64,000 bases of DNA from Phlebiopsis flavidoalba. Lineage: Eukaryota; Basidiomycota; Agaricomycetes; Polyporales; Phanerochaetaceae. Position numbers and translations under genes: made by a program. A model generated the notes under the pieces. The model was not told the origin of the DNA. It ran no database searches and saw nothing but the letters and a program-made list of their open reading frames with translations. Location: assembly GCA_035772785.1 (NCBI GenBank), contig JAOCPU010000051.1:1-64000 (forward strand), in the 5' to 3' direction. Positions 23,430 through 34,821 of the stretch are shown piece by piece (the first letter of the stretch is position 1; the number at the start of each line of letters is the position of its first letter).

Positions 23430-24627
23430 ATGGGTACGTACTCGAATAGCGCCATGATGGTCCACTTGCGGTTGTCCGCCTCTGGGAACACCAGAGAACG
23501 AGGTCCGTAGAAGACCTGAGTGGAGAGCCGTTGAGTCAATCATCACGTGAGAACACGGACGGCATACCTCATCATCGACTTCTTGCTGCTTCCGTGGCAA
23601 GCAATGCAAGAATTTCCAGTTGGGGTTCGCACCACCCTCTCGGCAGAGCTGCTCGGTGACCTGGTAGCCCTGGAACGCTTTCAAGCGTTCTTCCTTCTCG
23701 CTTCTTGGCCCATTGAAATCCTAGGGCAAGATGAGAACGAGAGAATCTGGGGTAGTCCAGGGAAAATGACTTGCCATGTGTCAGTGACTACGACGTCGGC
23801 ACCTTGAACGGCCTCCTTGGGGTCCTTACCCCACCAGATGTTTCGGTCGCATTCAAGTTCCACGACCCTGTCCCATACCGCCTTTGGCGCCCTGTATTTC
23901 GCGTCTTCGGGCGACGCCACGCGTAGTTTATGTCCTAGACGAGGATATGTCACAAGCATGTCGTGCAGCACGTTGGCAGAGTCGCCGATATACGTGATTG
24001 TGAGCGGCCGGAGCTCAGGAAGAGGGAAGAATCGTTTGGCACGGGCGAAGTATTCAGGAGACTGCGGTAGAGGCTGGAGAGTCGAGTCAAACAGATGTGC
24101 GTTTTCTTGCAGCGTCAGCAGATCAGCCAAGACCTGGGTCGGATGCCAGAGAGATGAGAGAGCGTTGAGAACAGGAACCGGAGAGTACTTCGCCAATTCC
24201 TACAAACCCCACACGTCAACCGAGATTCATGCAGCACAGGAGAACCACTTGCCTCTATCTCTTCGTGTTCGCCAACGCGAGCAAAAATACCCTGGCACAT
24301 GCCACCGATTACCCGGGCTGAGTCGCGTGCACTCTCGTTCACGCCCAGCTGGATATCATCCCGTCCAAGGAAGAGCGCACGTCCGCCGAGAAGAGTTGCC
24401 GCCGTCTCAGCTGCAAGCCTCGTCCGTGTGCTGCGTTTCGAAAAGAGCAACGCGATTGACTTGCTGAACAGTGACTGAGATGGCATACGCAGCTTGAGTT
24501 CCGTACGCGTCTGGGGCATGAGCCATGGCTGAGAGACCTGCTTGAGGTAGCGAGCATGGGTGACGAGACGGTTGATTTGCCTTGCATTAAGATCGGCCAA
24601 GGTCATAAGATGTGGAACTGGCCGCAT
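23430..24627 (-). CDS. ARG3: Ornithine carbamoyltransferase
   Basis: Makes citrulline from ornithine and carbamoyl phosphate in arginine biosynthesis. The start at 24627 gives [20 protein letters not shown]. The carbamoyl-phosphate loop KRSTRTR is followed by [20 protein letters not shown], then [14 protein letters not shown] (HPxQ motif), [23 protein letters not shown], the catalytic FLHCLPR, and [18 protein letters not shown]. At least three introns are visible. The first, after HEEIE, appears to use a GC-AG pair (donor gag|gcaagt). One base is missing between SMGQEA and [13 protein letters not shown] (near 23695), so the frame breaks there. All motifs are otherwise kept at full length. No obvious mitochondrial presequence is seen before MRPVPHL. 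Confidence 0.92.
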
Positions 24628-24914
24628 GGTTGCTGGTTTCTTCGAGTAGGGCTACTGACCTGGTCGGGAACAGACAAGGAGCTTGAAGTAGCTACAGGCT
24701 CGTGCGAGTCAGAGTAGTGGAGTCTGTCGGAGTCAGTCGAAGCGACGCGACTTACACGAGATCAAAGGTCAATAATTAATTTGCCGCTCGAACCCATTCG
24801 CGTTCGCAATCCGCGCAGAATTAGTGACAAACATATTGAACTGGGTATTAAGCAACATAAATAGCGTAGTAGTACGATCAAGCTGAGAATGCAGGTTCAC
24901 AGCTACGACGGCGT
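24628..24914. other. Intergenic
   Basis: Upstream of the carbamoyltransferase and downstream of the truncated mannosyltransferase; no further feature seen. Confidence 0.4.
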
Positions 24915-25978
24915 ATGCAGGGCTTACCTGTCCGAGAAAATGAAGAAGCCATTGTGCTCAGCCCAGTCCATTCCACACACGTTGGAATTGGGCTGCTTCA
25001 TATCACCATACTAATTTTGATGGTTCCTCCAGTATATCGTAGGGACACCGCTAAAGCCCTTCAACCAGATTACCTGTGGAATCTGATGGATCGTTTCTCG
25101 AGAAGTTCGTGTAGAGGTTCGAGGACAAGATTCCGTGTGGGCGTGCGCCTCTTCCAAGGGATAATATGCCGCCATGGGATCAACAGTCATACCGGGGACT
25201 CTTCTGTTATTCTGTAATGGTACACCTAGCAGTGTGGCAGAACGGCTTCACACAGGGTCGGTTAGGGTCTCTGTTGAGTTCGGAAGAGTCGTAGTCGAGC
25301 ATCAGATCCACAAAGTCGAGATTTGTCGGTGCCGAGTCGCCTCGCGAGATTGAACGCATGACCGCAAGACTGGTTCCGTCCGGAAATGGTCAGGCATGGA
25401 GTGTATGACCATACCAATGTAAGTAGCATTGTTCCCCCTGTCTCGCAAGGTCGTCGCTATGCGTCCTCATGATTCTGGCCAAACGGTCGGCTGCCAATGT
25501 TGCGCACTTCGACGTGACCCAGGGAGCGTATCATCGTGAGCCCAGCCTGCTCAAATCGCCATCAGGACGGGACTGTGCATCCGATAAGTATGATGTGTCG
25601 TGCCCTTGGATACTTTGCGACGGTCAGGTCTACCACCCCAAGTTACCAATTGGTGAGGGACATACAATGGTTTGCTGGAACCGACTCCCAATAGTCACTG
25701 ATCCCGTCACCAACGATTTCACTAAATAGGGTCTGGCCTGTCATCCCTCCCGACGCGGGTTTGCAGAAACTTGTGTTTTCGTGAGTCCAGGGTCTTCTCC
25801 CCGCGCGACACGAGATCTAGCACACCCTGCTTCTGGATCTGCTGTGGGTCCGAGCCATAGAAATGACGTGACGAGGGTGCTGGAGGTAGAACGAGAGATG
25901 ATGAACTTGAAGAGAATAATGCCAACCAAGAACGGCGACGATTCGTATGAGAGACCGCCGTCGAAGAGCAATAGCCAT
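24915..25978 (-). pseudogene. CAP59/CMT1-like GT69 mannosyltransferase, truncated
   Basis: Family of fungal type II Golgi membrane glycosyltransferases (the cryptococcal CAP59 and CMT1 group). The start at 25978 gives MAIALRRRSLIRIVAVL followed by a membrane segment. Later frames give DPQQIQKQGVLDLVSRGEKT, KHKFLQTRVGRDDRPD, EIVGDGISDYWES, DLMLDYDSSE, PGMTVDPMAAYYPLEEAH, VIWLKGFSG and CGMDWAEHNGFFIFSDR. The coding match stops at FFIFSDR, directly before a good GTAAGC donor (near 24928). The next exons, which should hold the remaining catalytic half, are not found before the next gene starts. Numerous one-base indels are present. Remembered family blocks support the call, but no database check was possible. 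Confidence 0.75.
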
Positions 25979-26219
25979 TGGGCCTAGGATGTTACAGCTG
26001 GAACCTCGACGTTGTACAGAGAACGTAAAGCGCCCAAGAATTAGCGGAGGAAGGTTAGGCGCTCCGGCGTATGGCCATGGTTCTCCGCCTTGGCCGTGTA
26101 TCCGCCCGTAGGCCATTCGGCAGTGAATATTTGAATGGTAGTGAACGGGTACAAATAACTTTTGACACTAGAGTACACTTCTATACAGAAGACTCATTCA
26201 AATTACAGCTTGCAAGGAT
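25979..26219. other. Intergenic
   Basis: No feature seen between the mannosyltransferase start and the proline-rich stretch downstream of the demethylase. Confidence 0.3.
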
Positions 26220-27290
26220 CTACACGGATACACGGGAAGCGGTACGAATACGAAAGCGATTTGAGCGCACGATAGTATAGAAATAAGTTAGGGCGGCTAG
26301 CAGAATGTCCGATGAGCATTGACGGCTACGATTACTACTGCCTGTGGTTGCGGTTGCGGTTGCGGCGTTGACGCATTGCGAAGAGGAATTTGATTCAGGC
26401 GGTAGGGCTTTGGGCCAGTATACGGTCTCTGCGGACTTGAGCGACGTGCCAGCCGTCTGCGCGGGATTTGGCTGGGGAGTGTAGGATTGGGTTGGCGGGA
26501 TCTGGGAATGAGACAATGGCGAATTGAATGCTGTACCAGAAGAAGTGGAAAAAAGTAGGTGTAGTTGAATACGGCTTGTTTGGTTGCGTGGGCTGAGGAG
26601 GCGACCTTCGCAGACGACGGGGCAGTGGATGGAGGGAGTGTGGGGGCAGCAATAGCGTGTGGAGAGTTGGATGTTAGAGGTACGAAAGCATGTCCCTGAT
26701 ATGTCATTGTCGTGTATGCAGGTACGCTCCCTCGATGGGAGCTGAAGAGGTTGATACCCAGGCGGTGACAGCTGCCCCACTTGGGGCTGTTTTCGGTTGG
26801 TCCAGCTGGAGGCGAGGCAGGAGTTTGATGGTGTAGGAGGCGACTCCGCGGGTGGAAGAGGCTGGGCACGAAGTTCGGTGCGTGATGCAGTATATACAGT
26901 GCCCACAGATCGGAAAAGTATATCGAGGGACAGAGGGTTGGCCATCAGTAATAGGGTATGAAGACATGCATTATTGTACTGTTGAGGGCCAGTCTGCGAA
27001 GGATTAATGCGCCGTCGGAGATGAATGTACCCTGGGCGTTAATATGTTGGAGGGAATGATATTGTGAGTGTATGTAGGGGGGGGTATGTGGGGGCGGGCA
27101 TAAGGACTCGGAACCGGCATCCATACCCTATGACGTCTGGGGAATGTGTAGCAGTGGCCTGAAGAGTGTAGTGCAGGTAAGGGCGCTGTAGCTTGCACTG
27201 AGGAGGACGGTATGAACACCAGGCCGGATAAGATGATGGTGTGGTATTTTCAGGTCCTGAGGGTTCAATGCACGGAATGCAGCCGAGGTG
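26220..27290 (-). other. Pro/Ser-rich coding-like stretch, possible demethylase tail
   Basis: Long minus-strand open frames (up to 241 residues at 26220-26945) rich in Pro, Ser, Ala and Gln, with tracts such as APTLPPSTAPSSAKVASSAH and (PQ)n near 26350. Low-complexity tails of this kind follow the conserved part of fungal KDM4 proteins, and the stretch lies directly downstream of that gene, so it may be its C-terminal tail. It could also be an unrelated hypothetical gene or non-coding. Confidence 0.35.
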
Positions 27291-27329
27291 ACAATAAATA
27301 GAGAGGTAAAACTCACGCTCAAACTCAGG

Positions 27330-30300
27330 CGCTGCTTCGGTTGGTTTTGTCCAATTACCGCCTCCGTATTACCGAAAAACCACGCTACCCCACTTGAATT
27401 CTCGTTTCATTCCACGATCCGTCGGCACAACACCTCGACTGACTTCGAGTCCTCTACTACTCTGCAGAGAGTGACTTCGAACACGCCCGCACTGACTCGA
27501 AGTTTGATACGAGTCCCCGCTGGGAGTGCCACGAGCTCGTTACGGATTTTGTACTTTGTCTTGCTTGGCTGCTTTCTTAGCCTCGGCTATCGCCTATCAT
27601 GGACGCGACAGTCATTAGGACTACAATTGTAAATGTGGTAGAATAGCGTCACATACTGGATTATGTTGTGGACACAACAGCTCAACCTCAACCTTCCTGA
27701 TGCATGTTTCAGGACTTGAGGTGGCGCCCGAACTAGCCTCACTCTGATCGTGGTCCATGGGTCCATGGTGAGATTCGTGTGATGTGTCAACTACACGCTC
27801 GGAAGGAGTCGAAGGGCTCAAAACGCACAACTTCTTTCTCGACTTCTCTCGAAAAAACGTTGTAAATAATGTTTGAGGCAGCGCCATCGCGAGCACATGA
27901 GACGTGGAGGCTTTTGGGCAACGACCCTTGGTACATTGGATGGGAGCGCCATGAGATTTGTGACGTGTTTTTGTGCACGCATTGCATTTCTATATGACTC
28001 GTCAAGATCGTGTACAATAAACAGAAAACATACCATGCTTACCCCAAGTTCCAACGGTCCTTGACAATGCCGTCGACACCCAATACCACACTTTTCTTCT
28101 TTTCGCTCTTGTCCCGTCCGGAAGTAATGGCCCAACATCGACCTGGTCGATCCAGGTCTCCGGTAACAACGGAAGCACATTCCTCATGTGCCATCCAGAT
28201 CGTTGAACCATACGCTTCCCCACTCTCACCCTCCCTGCGCCCGAGTGGTGGGTTTTCCACGCGTAACAAACCGTCGCGCGACTTCGTTGACAAACACAAA
28301 GACAGCAAGGAAATACATCTGGCTCTTTGGGCTGAGGGCCCAATTTGAGTGTGACCCTTGATAGGGAGCGGTCTGGAGGGTGATTGTACAGCCATCGGAG
28401 GAGGCAATGTTTGTGGCGTCTGGCTCTTTGGCGGCTTTAATTCTGGACTTCTTTGGTTTGCGGGCGCAACCTTCAGTCGATGTTGATTTTCCGCTTTCGT
28501 GGGGATTTTGCCTTCTCAGACATCGCAGCCACGACCGCCGCTTCTTCCTCCTGCTTCTAAACCGCTCCTCCTCGCGAGCCCGAAGCAATTCGTCGACGTC
28601 TATACGTACACTGAAACATGGTCAAGCCACCATAGGCTGTTAAATGAGGTGAGCTTACCTGAAGTCGACACATTCGCAAGCCTTTGCGACCCTACCCAAG
28701 TCAATCCAGCTCTCCAGTGCAAAGTTATTTCACGCTCTCGGCACAATTGAAGCCCGAGATTGAATCCGGCATGGTAGCCTTCTTGGATAAGTTGATCACG
28801 AATTCGCCTTCTTGTTGTACAAGAAAGTTGGGGCCGAACAGATGACTGGGACAGGACTGATGGGGAAGCAAGATACGATTTATGCCTGAGGAATTGGGGG
28901 CAGCTCGAGATATCCTTTGGGAAGTGTCCTGAGACCGTGTCAGTTATGGTGCGGTAGTGAGCAGGTAATGACACATACCCTTCATGGTTTGCTCCAGTGC
29001 GGTAGCGCGTGCTTGAGGGACAGCATACCAAAATTTAGGTGCACCGAAGTGGATGTAATTGATGCTGAACAGGTCCATATCTTCCACATGCCACGCACAA
29101 GGTAGCTCTCTCCACATGCCAAAGTAGAGGTATGGTGTGTTCACACCTGGGAGACCCTTGTCCGAAGAAGGTAGAAGCCTCGACAAATGCAGACGGTAGG
29201 TAGTGCGCCACGTTCCATGCAGTGGTGTCATCGGTAAACAAGGAGCCTGCAGTGTGAGAGGAATCAGATAGTGTGCTAGAAATACGGTGCAGTGACCTGT
29301 ATGCCACTAACCTTGCATGTCAGCGCCCCGTACCATGCGGGTCTCCCTAAGCCGCAGTTTCGCCAATACCGTCGTTCAAGCTCTTTACAGAACTCCGGAG
29401 TATAGTCCTCGGTCTTGGTCTTGGGCGGAAGCCAGTCTCCATGTGGATCGAAAGTTCTCTAAAAACTCCTCATCCTTCGCCGCTCGGTCGGCGAGCGCAG
29501 CCTCGCGTGCCTCTTTATTATGACGTCGACCCTTCGGCTTGGATTTTTCATCCTTCTCTTCCCCCTCTTCTTTGACAGACTCAGCCAGCGAAACCTGCAA
29601 AGCGTTAGAGTCCAGGCTATTGTTCGACGAGTTATGCATGCCCTACCTCTTGCAGGGCTTGAACTTTGGGGCCTCTCCATCACCGTCCCACAGGAATGGG
29701 GTTTTTGAGCAGTCGTAGCTGCTAACGATGGCAAGCTGCTCCTCCCCGGTGGGCTCGTCGTCGTCCGGGAATCGACCAATACCACGTGGTCCTCGTCCTC
29801 GTCCTTAACCGTGATGCCCGTGCGTCATGTCTCCGGCTCGGCAGTATCCGACTCCTCTAACCTTTCTCTTCGTCATCCTACACAGCTCGGCAAGCTGTCT
29901 CTTTGCCGTCCCATTCGTTGCGCGTGCATGTAAAACCGATGTCGTCTACACCAGGAACACCGCGTAATTCGTCTCTTCCGCAAAATTCGAACCATTCACG
30001 GACGCTCATCACTTTACGTTTCTCGATATTTTGTTGACGGAATAGGCCTGCGCGAACCCATCATCTGCTGCTCAATTGGATTCTTGAGCTTGACGTTCGC
30101 CAACATCGGATTTCACTGGAGGAAGTGCATCTCTCCTACATCATGAACAACAACAGAGGGTCGTAAATGATCTCGGCCCCCTTAATGCAGTGTGCACAGA
30201 ACTCACCATTCCTTCGGTGGAATGACCTTAATAATCCCGCTTCGCATCCCCCAGCACTCGACCTTGTTCATGAAACCCTCAAAATCTTGAAATTGCTCCA

Positions 30301-30600
30301 TGCTTGGTTTGAATACAGGAATACCACGCTGAGCAAGCGGGTCCCATCCGACGGGATCGAGCCATGTCCGTCCATCCGAGCTCGGAGAGAGTGGCAAGCT
30401 TGAATTATCGGTCCCATAAAAAGTTGTCAGGCTGGAATGGGGGCTCCGGGAGTAGTGGAGCGCGTGACGGAGTCAGCGACGGCGTGCTGCTCCGTGAACT
30501 AGCCGATGGTGGCGGTAGGAGTATAGTAGTTATTGTACTTCCAAGCGAATCCGTTTGTGGGGTCTGTCCTCCGTTGTCGGACAGCGCCGCCGGTAAGCTC
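27330..30600 (-). CDS. KDM4/JMJD2-type JmjC histone demethylase with extended PHD
   Basis: Predicted nuclear Fe(II)/2-oxoglutarate enzyme acting on methylated histone H3. After a Ser/Pro-rich N-terminal part comes the JmjN domain (30203-30320: [20 protein letters not shown], then [17 protein letters not shown]). The JmjC domain follows (about 28650-29470) with [14 protein letters not shown], the metal-binding HVE of [18 protein letters not shown] (29082-29090), [24 protein letters not shown], and the third ligand in GYHAGFNLG (His at 28771-28773). Metal ligands are intact. A basic linker ([14 protein letters not shown]) leads to an extended PHD (27650-28345: [53 protein letters not shown]). 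A further conserved block, [20 protein letters not shown], lies at about 27450-27520. Several frameshifts and short introns interrupt it. Ends are approximate. Confidence 0.9.
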
Positions 30601-31944
30601 TAATCAAGGGATCACTCGCCGGTCTACTTGGCACGAATGATAATGAGTTCGGAGAGTGTGCAGCGTAGTGTGTTGGAGCGACACGGAGGGCCGTTATGAA
30701 TACCGTCCAGAGCCCCCAGGCGCCGCGACACAGGTTTGCGCGCAGTGACTCCGATGTGGAAAGCGCCTGCCCTAAACTCTCGTTCCAGTCACCGCCCAGG
30801 CTGGTCTCGAGAATATCGAGAACGATGTCAATGCCTAACCATGAACAGACATAGACCCATTTGTCCCCAGATGCGTCTTATGGTGCGGAAACATTCGAAT
30901 TGAATACTACGCAGTGATGGTATGCTGTACAGTCCTTCGAGGAAATCGACATAATTCACCCTCTCCTCATTTTGTGTTCCGGGGAAGAGGAATTTACTTG
31001 TGACGGAGTGGTGACGGATGCACCGGTATACAAATGTTACCGTGAGTCTCATTTTGATACCCTCCCAATACCGTGCCGGAGGCCTCTAAACTCTGTTCGA
31101 GCCTCAGAGCAAAACACGTCGCTCTTGATATCATATTCACGATGGCCCTTGCTACATTGACTAAGACGTGCTGTGGTGATGTCGGGCCAAGTACCAGCCA
31201 CCTATGCTCAAGGGCGTCTGACACCATGACCGACTGGCCTGATGAGTGGGGGGAGGGATACTCAATGCACTTGCGAATTCTTTAGCTCGCCGTCTCTTCG
31301 TACACACACGGCTTGCGCTTCCCTTTGTCTGCTTCTTATGTGTCTCATTGATGTGTCGTCCGTAAGCTCCTTCAGTCGATTCAAGGCCCTCTAAGTACGG
31401 ATTATGATGAGTAACAGCCCTCGCCCGCTGCGGTGCGCAGGAAGGCAAAGCCAGATCGAGATGATATGCGTCATGTCTAGTTCACGCCGCAAGACGTCGC
31501 ACGACGACGCATTGATGAACGCGCCAGCAGGATACCATCAAAAACCTCTTCGGCCCTGGCCATCGTTGAATGGCGCTGATGCCGCGCCTCCACGACATTG
31601 AACTAACGCTGATCCTCAATGATACGAGTCCACTTCCCGTCGACGTCGCTCACAGTGAACTAACAGATGGAGCCTTAGTGGGGAATCTTGGTCGCCTCAC
31701 TTCTGCGAAACTTGCTACGAAACAAGACGCGATGCAAAGTCATGTTTACGTTCATGGACGTGCACTCGCACTGAACTTAACTACACAGGGTTCAGTCGCC
31801 TATTTCCTCTTTTCTGCCGAATCGCTCCTCTACTGATGGCAGTTATAAACGATTTGACCTCACGCCCCTCGCGTGTGACGCTCCTCCCCCCTCTCCAGCC
31901 TGCTGCAGCCCCAGTGTTTTTCGAGGCTTCTCTCTCTCCTGACG
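30601..31944. other. Divergent intergenic region
   Basis: Lies between the start of the demethylase (minus) and the first membrane-protein paralogue (plus), so it holds both promoters. Minus-strand open frames at 30828-31227 and a plus-strand frame at 31570-31836 show no recognisable domain and may be chance. Confidence 0.35.
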
Positions 31945-33740
31945 ATGCGTAACTCCCAGCGGCTACTTTCTTTAGTCTCACTTGTAGGCTTGGCCCTAGA
32001 GGCTTTTGCTCAAACACATACGTTCAACTGGGGGATCAACGTCAACGTAAGTGTGTGGTGCCTACGCGTTGGCATCCAACGAGGAAATTGACGCATCTTA
32101 TTTCAGCTCACCAGACAAACAACTTCAAGAATGTCAAACTTTGCCCATCATCGTGCTGTCACTCGACGGCAATGCCGCACACACCGGTGTACCGCCATAT
32201 TACATGATTGCGTTCGAAGTGGACGGTGTGTTTCCCACCACAACAAACATTGGTTCCGATCCTACGAAGCTATCGTGGAAGAATACGCACAAGAGGGGTA
32301 CGTTAACGCATTCACATCGGTTGCCTTCTAACTTTATGTACCACAGGCTCCAACCTGATGCTTGCGGTTATCGACTCGAACACTACCGGTAGTGGGATCG
32401 GCGGTGTTGACACGCCTTTGTATAAGCGTTATCGGTGTGTCTAGTATATTTCACTCGACGCATATCCTTACGAGAGATTAGCCGGCAGCGACTCATCATG
32501 TCTCCCATCGCAGCCTGACAAGTCTAAGCTCGCCACTGTAAATCCCAATGTCACCGACGGACTCAGGACACCCTTGCTACCTGTGAGGACTGGGGTCTTG
32601 CAATTACAGGTGGACAAAAGCCATACACGGTAGTTCTTTCAGCACTGAACGCACCCGTCATAACGAATATCACTATGGGTGCGAAGGACAACTTTCTCTC
32701 ACGTACCCAAACCGCGCCGACCCAAGTGTGCAACTAATGGGTATGTACTACCCTTCAGCTATACCACTTCTCTACGTATCCTAGCCTTGATCCTGACCTC
32801 CGTCTTCTCAGGGCGTCTGTGGTAGATGCGTAAGTTCTTCCACAGTTGGTAAAGGTTCGAAATAAGACGATGGTTCATTTAGAAATGGAAACTGGGGTAT
32901 CTCAACAGCCGCAGTGCATACGACGGGTTCATCAAACGTTGACTGCGGAAGCCTTCTTCCTTCAAGCATCCAAAAAGGTCCTGACTCGTCGCAAGGAGCT
33001 TCTACGTTGTCGCCTCCACATGCTTCCAAAACACCCGGCAAGAGTTCCGCAAACCAGCCCTCGAACAGCGGTTTGGCACTGGGTGTGGGTCTTGGTGTCG
33101 GGATTCCGGTGCTGCTTGGTTTGATAGGGGGCGTATACTTTTGCGTACGACGGAAGGAAGAATCGCCGCGAACAAGGTATCTGGGATCCGCATGACGCGC
33201 CCCGACCCCAACTCCGTACAATCCTTACCATGCTGACATGCGCGAGGCGGATGCTGCCGGCCAGTATCCTGCCCCCGCTCCGTTCAAATACACGGAATAC
33301 AGCACGCCAGGTAGTCCGTCTTCAACGCCATTCATGCAAGCAACGTCTATCCCTGCAGTCTACTTGGACGAAGAATCACGGTCGTCTTTTGCGTCTGGAC
33401 CGATTGGCTCGACCTCAAACGCAGACCTGTCAACGCGTCTAGCCAGTGCCCAGGAGCGTGGCCCAGAGTCCTCAGCTCACCGCCGCAAGGCCCGCGAAGC
33501 CATGCAAGACCATGAAACATCCATCACTGTCGGGGGTGGACTCGCCAGTAACTCTCCTACCACACCCACCCACCCAGTACCATTGATTCCGGTTTGCAGG
33601 CGCAGCACGGGATCATAATCCAGCACGTTGATGGCGGTTCTGGCCCGGGTGTAGTGCAAGAGCTTCCTCCGCCCTATGTAGACCGCTCTCAGCCTACATC
33701 AGCTCTTTCGCGCTCCGATTTCGGCTCAAGCATTTCATAG
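31945..33740 (+). CDS. Secreted-ectodomain single-pass membrane protein, paralogue A
   Basis: Unnamed basidiomycete family; function unknown. The ATG at 31945 gives a signal peptide (MRNSQRLLSLVSLVGLALEA, then FAQ) and the short THTFNWGINVN block. After an intron come QECQTLPIIVLSLDGN, GVPPYYMIAFEVDG, TTTNIGSDPTKLSWKNTHKRG and LMLAVIDSN; then PNVTDGL, TCEDWGLAITGGQKPYT, NITMG, SVVDA, NGNWGIS and HTTGSSNVDC. A transmembrane helix (GLALGVGLGVGIPVLLGLIG) is followed by basic residues (CVRRKEE) and a cytoplasmic tail of about 170 residues ending VVQELPPPYVDRSQ and SDFGSSIS-stop (33740). Two N-glycosylation sequons (NVTD, NITM) are shared with the paralogues. Five or more short introns and several one-base frameshifts are present. 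The PPPY suggests binding by a WW-domain protein such as an Rsp5-type ubiquitin ligase (inference). Confidence 0.75.
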
Positions 33741-34821
33741 CCAGGACTCGAGTATCGTCGCCATATATCCCCTCAAGATTATTCCATTTCCCACGCTCGT
33801 TTGATTATTTATAAGCTCATATACTCTCTCCACGAGGACATGCTGGAATTTGCTGGAATTGCTGGCGCACATAACGACGCAAATTCGACGGACATTTAGG
33901 ACAACGGACTTCTCAATGATGATCATGTAGTTTTTGCTACTTGCGCCGATGTGGACTGAGTACCTTGGGCTCTCTACACCACTCGTACGCATCTCGCTCC
34001 CGGACATCCTCTGCCTGCCTGCCCTAACCTCGAAATATACAGCTTCAACGAGTGGTCGTGGATTTGCGGCCCGCCGCTCCTCATGTGTTTGACTCTGCAC
34101 TGATGTCTATCAGGGACGATATCTTGATGTCCATGAACAATTCCCTACACTTGGTGCATCTATATTCATTTGTTGCTCAGTTCGTTGCGCGGTCGCTTTC
34201 ATCGATTGCTCATTTCGTCTGAAATTTAGTCCCAGAACCAATCCCAACCGTCCCCACCAGCTTCCTACATGCACGTGGATCTTTTGCGATCGAAGGGACG
34301 AGGCCGAGTCGAGATACCGCCGTGCCGGTGGATACAGACATGACAGCATCAGGATGTATCAAGTTTCTAATCTTGTTCGGAGCGCCGACTCCCGGCGGTT
34401 TTGTGGTCCTTTGGGACGCCACACGACCGGGACCAGTACGTTGTTGTTCTCCTTTCGCATCTCCGAACCGCAGCTCACTCCTCACAAATCGAAGTCGATT
34501 TTGTACCACTCGTTTTTTGTGAATATCGGGCCACTACCAGTCACCACAGTAAAGAAGATTCGGAAAGCCCGCGCTACATACCATACTCGTGAACGCGACC
34601 ATCACACGCTAGACGTCTGCCCTCTTACGACGCGCCCGGACAACACAGGATCGAAATAGATCTCCTTGTCCTTCAACCCCTCCACACGCTTGTCAAAAGG
34701 CATCGCGCCATGGATTTAATTCCACCCTGCGCCCATCGCCGCTGGGCTTTCCCTCCCTCCCTCCTCCGACTTTCTTCCACTTCACCTTCGAGGAGTCAAG
34801 AGGCCGTTGACGGTTCTCACC
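33741..34821. other. Intergenic between paralogues A and B
   Basis: Short open frames on both strands lack recognisable domains. The distal part presumably serves as the promoter of paralogue B. Confidence 0.35.

Noticed and set aside
26220..26945. 241-residue minus-strand frame as a stand-alone gene
   Set aside because: Low-complexity Pro/Ser sequence with no start context or domain. More plausibly the disordered tail of the adjacent demethylase, so not called as a separate CDS.
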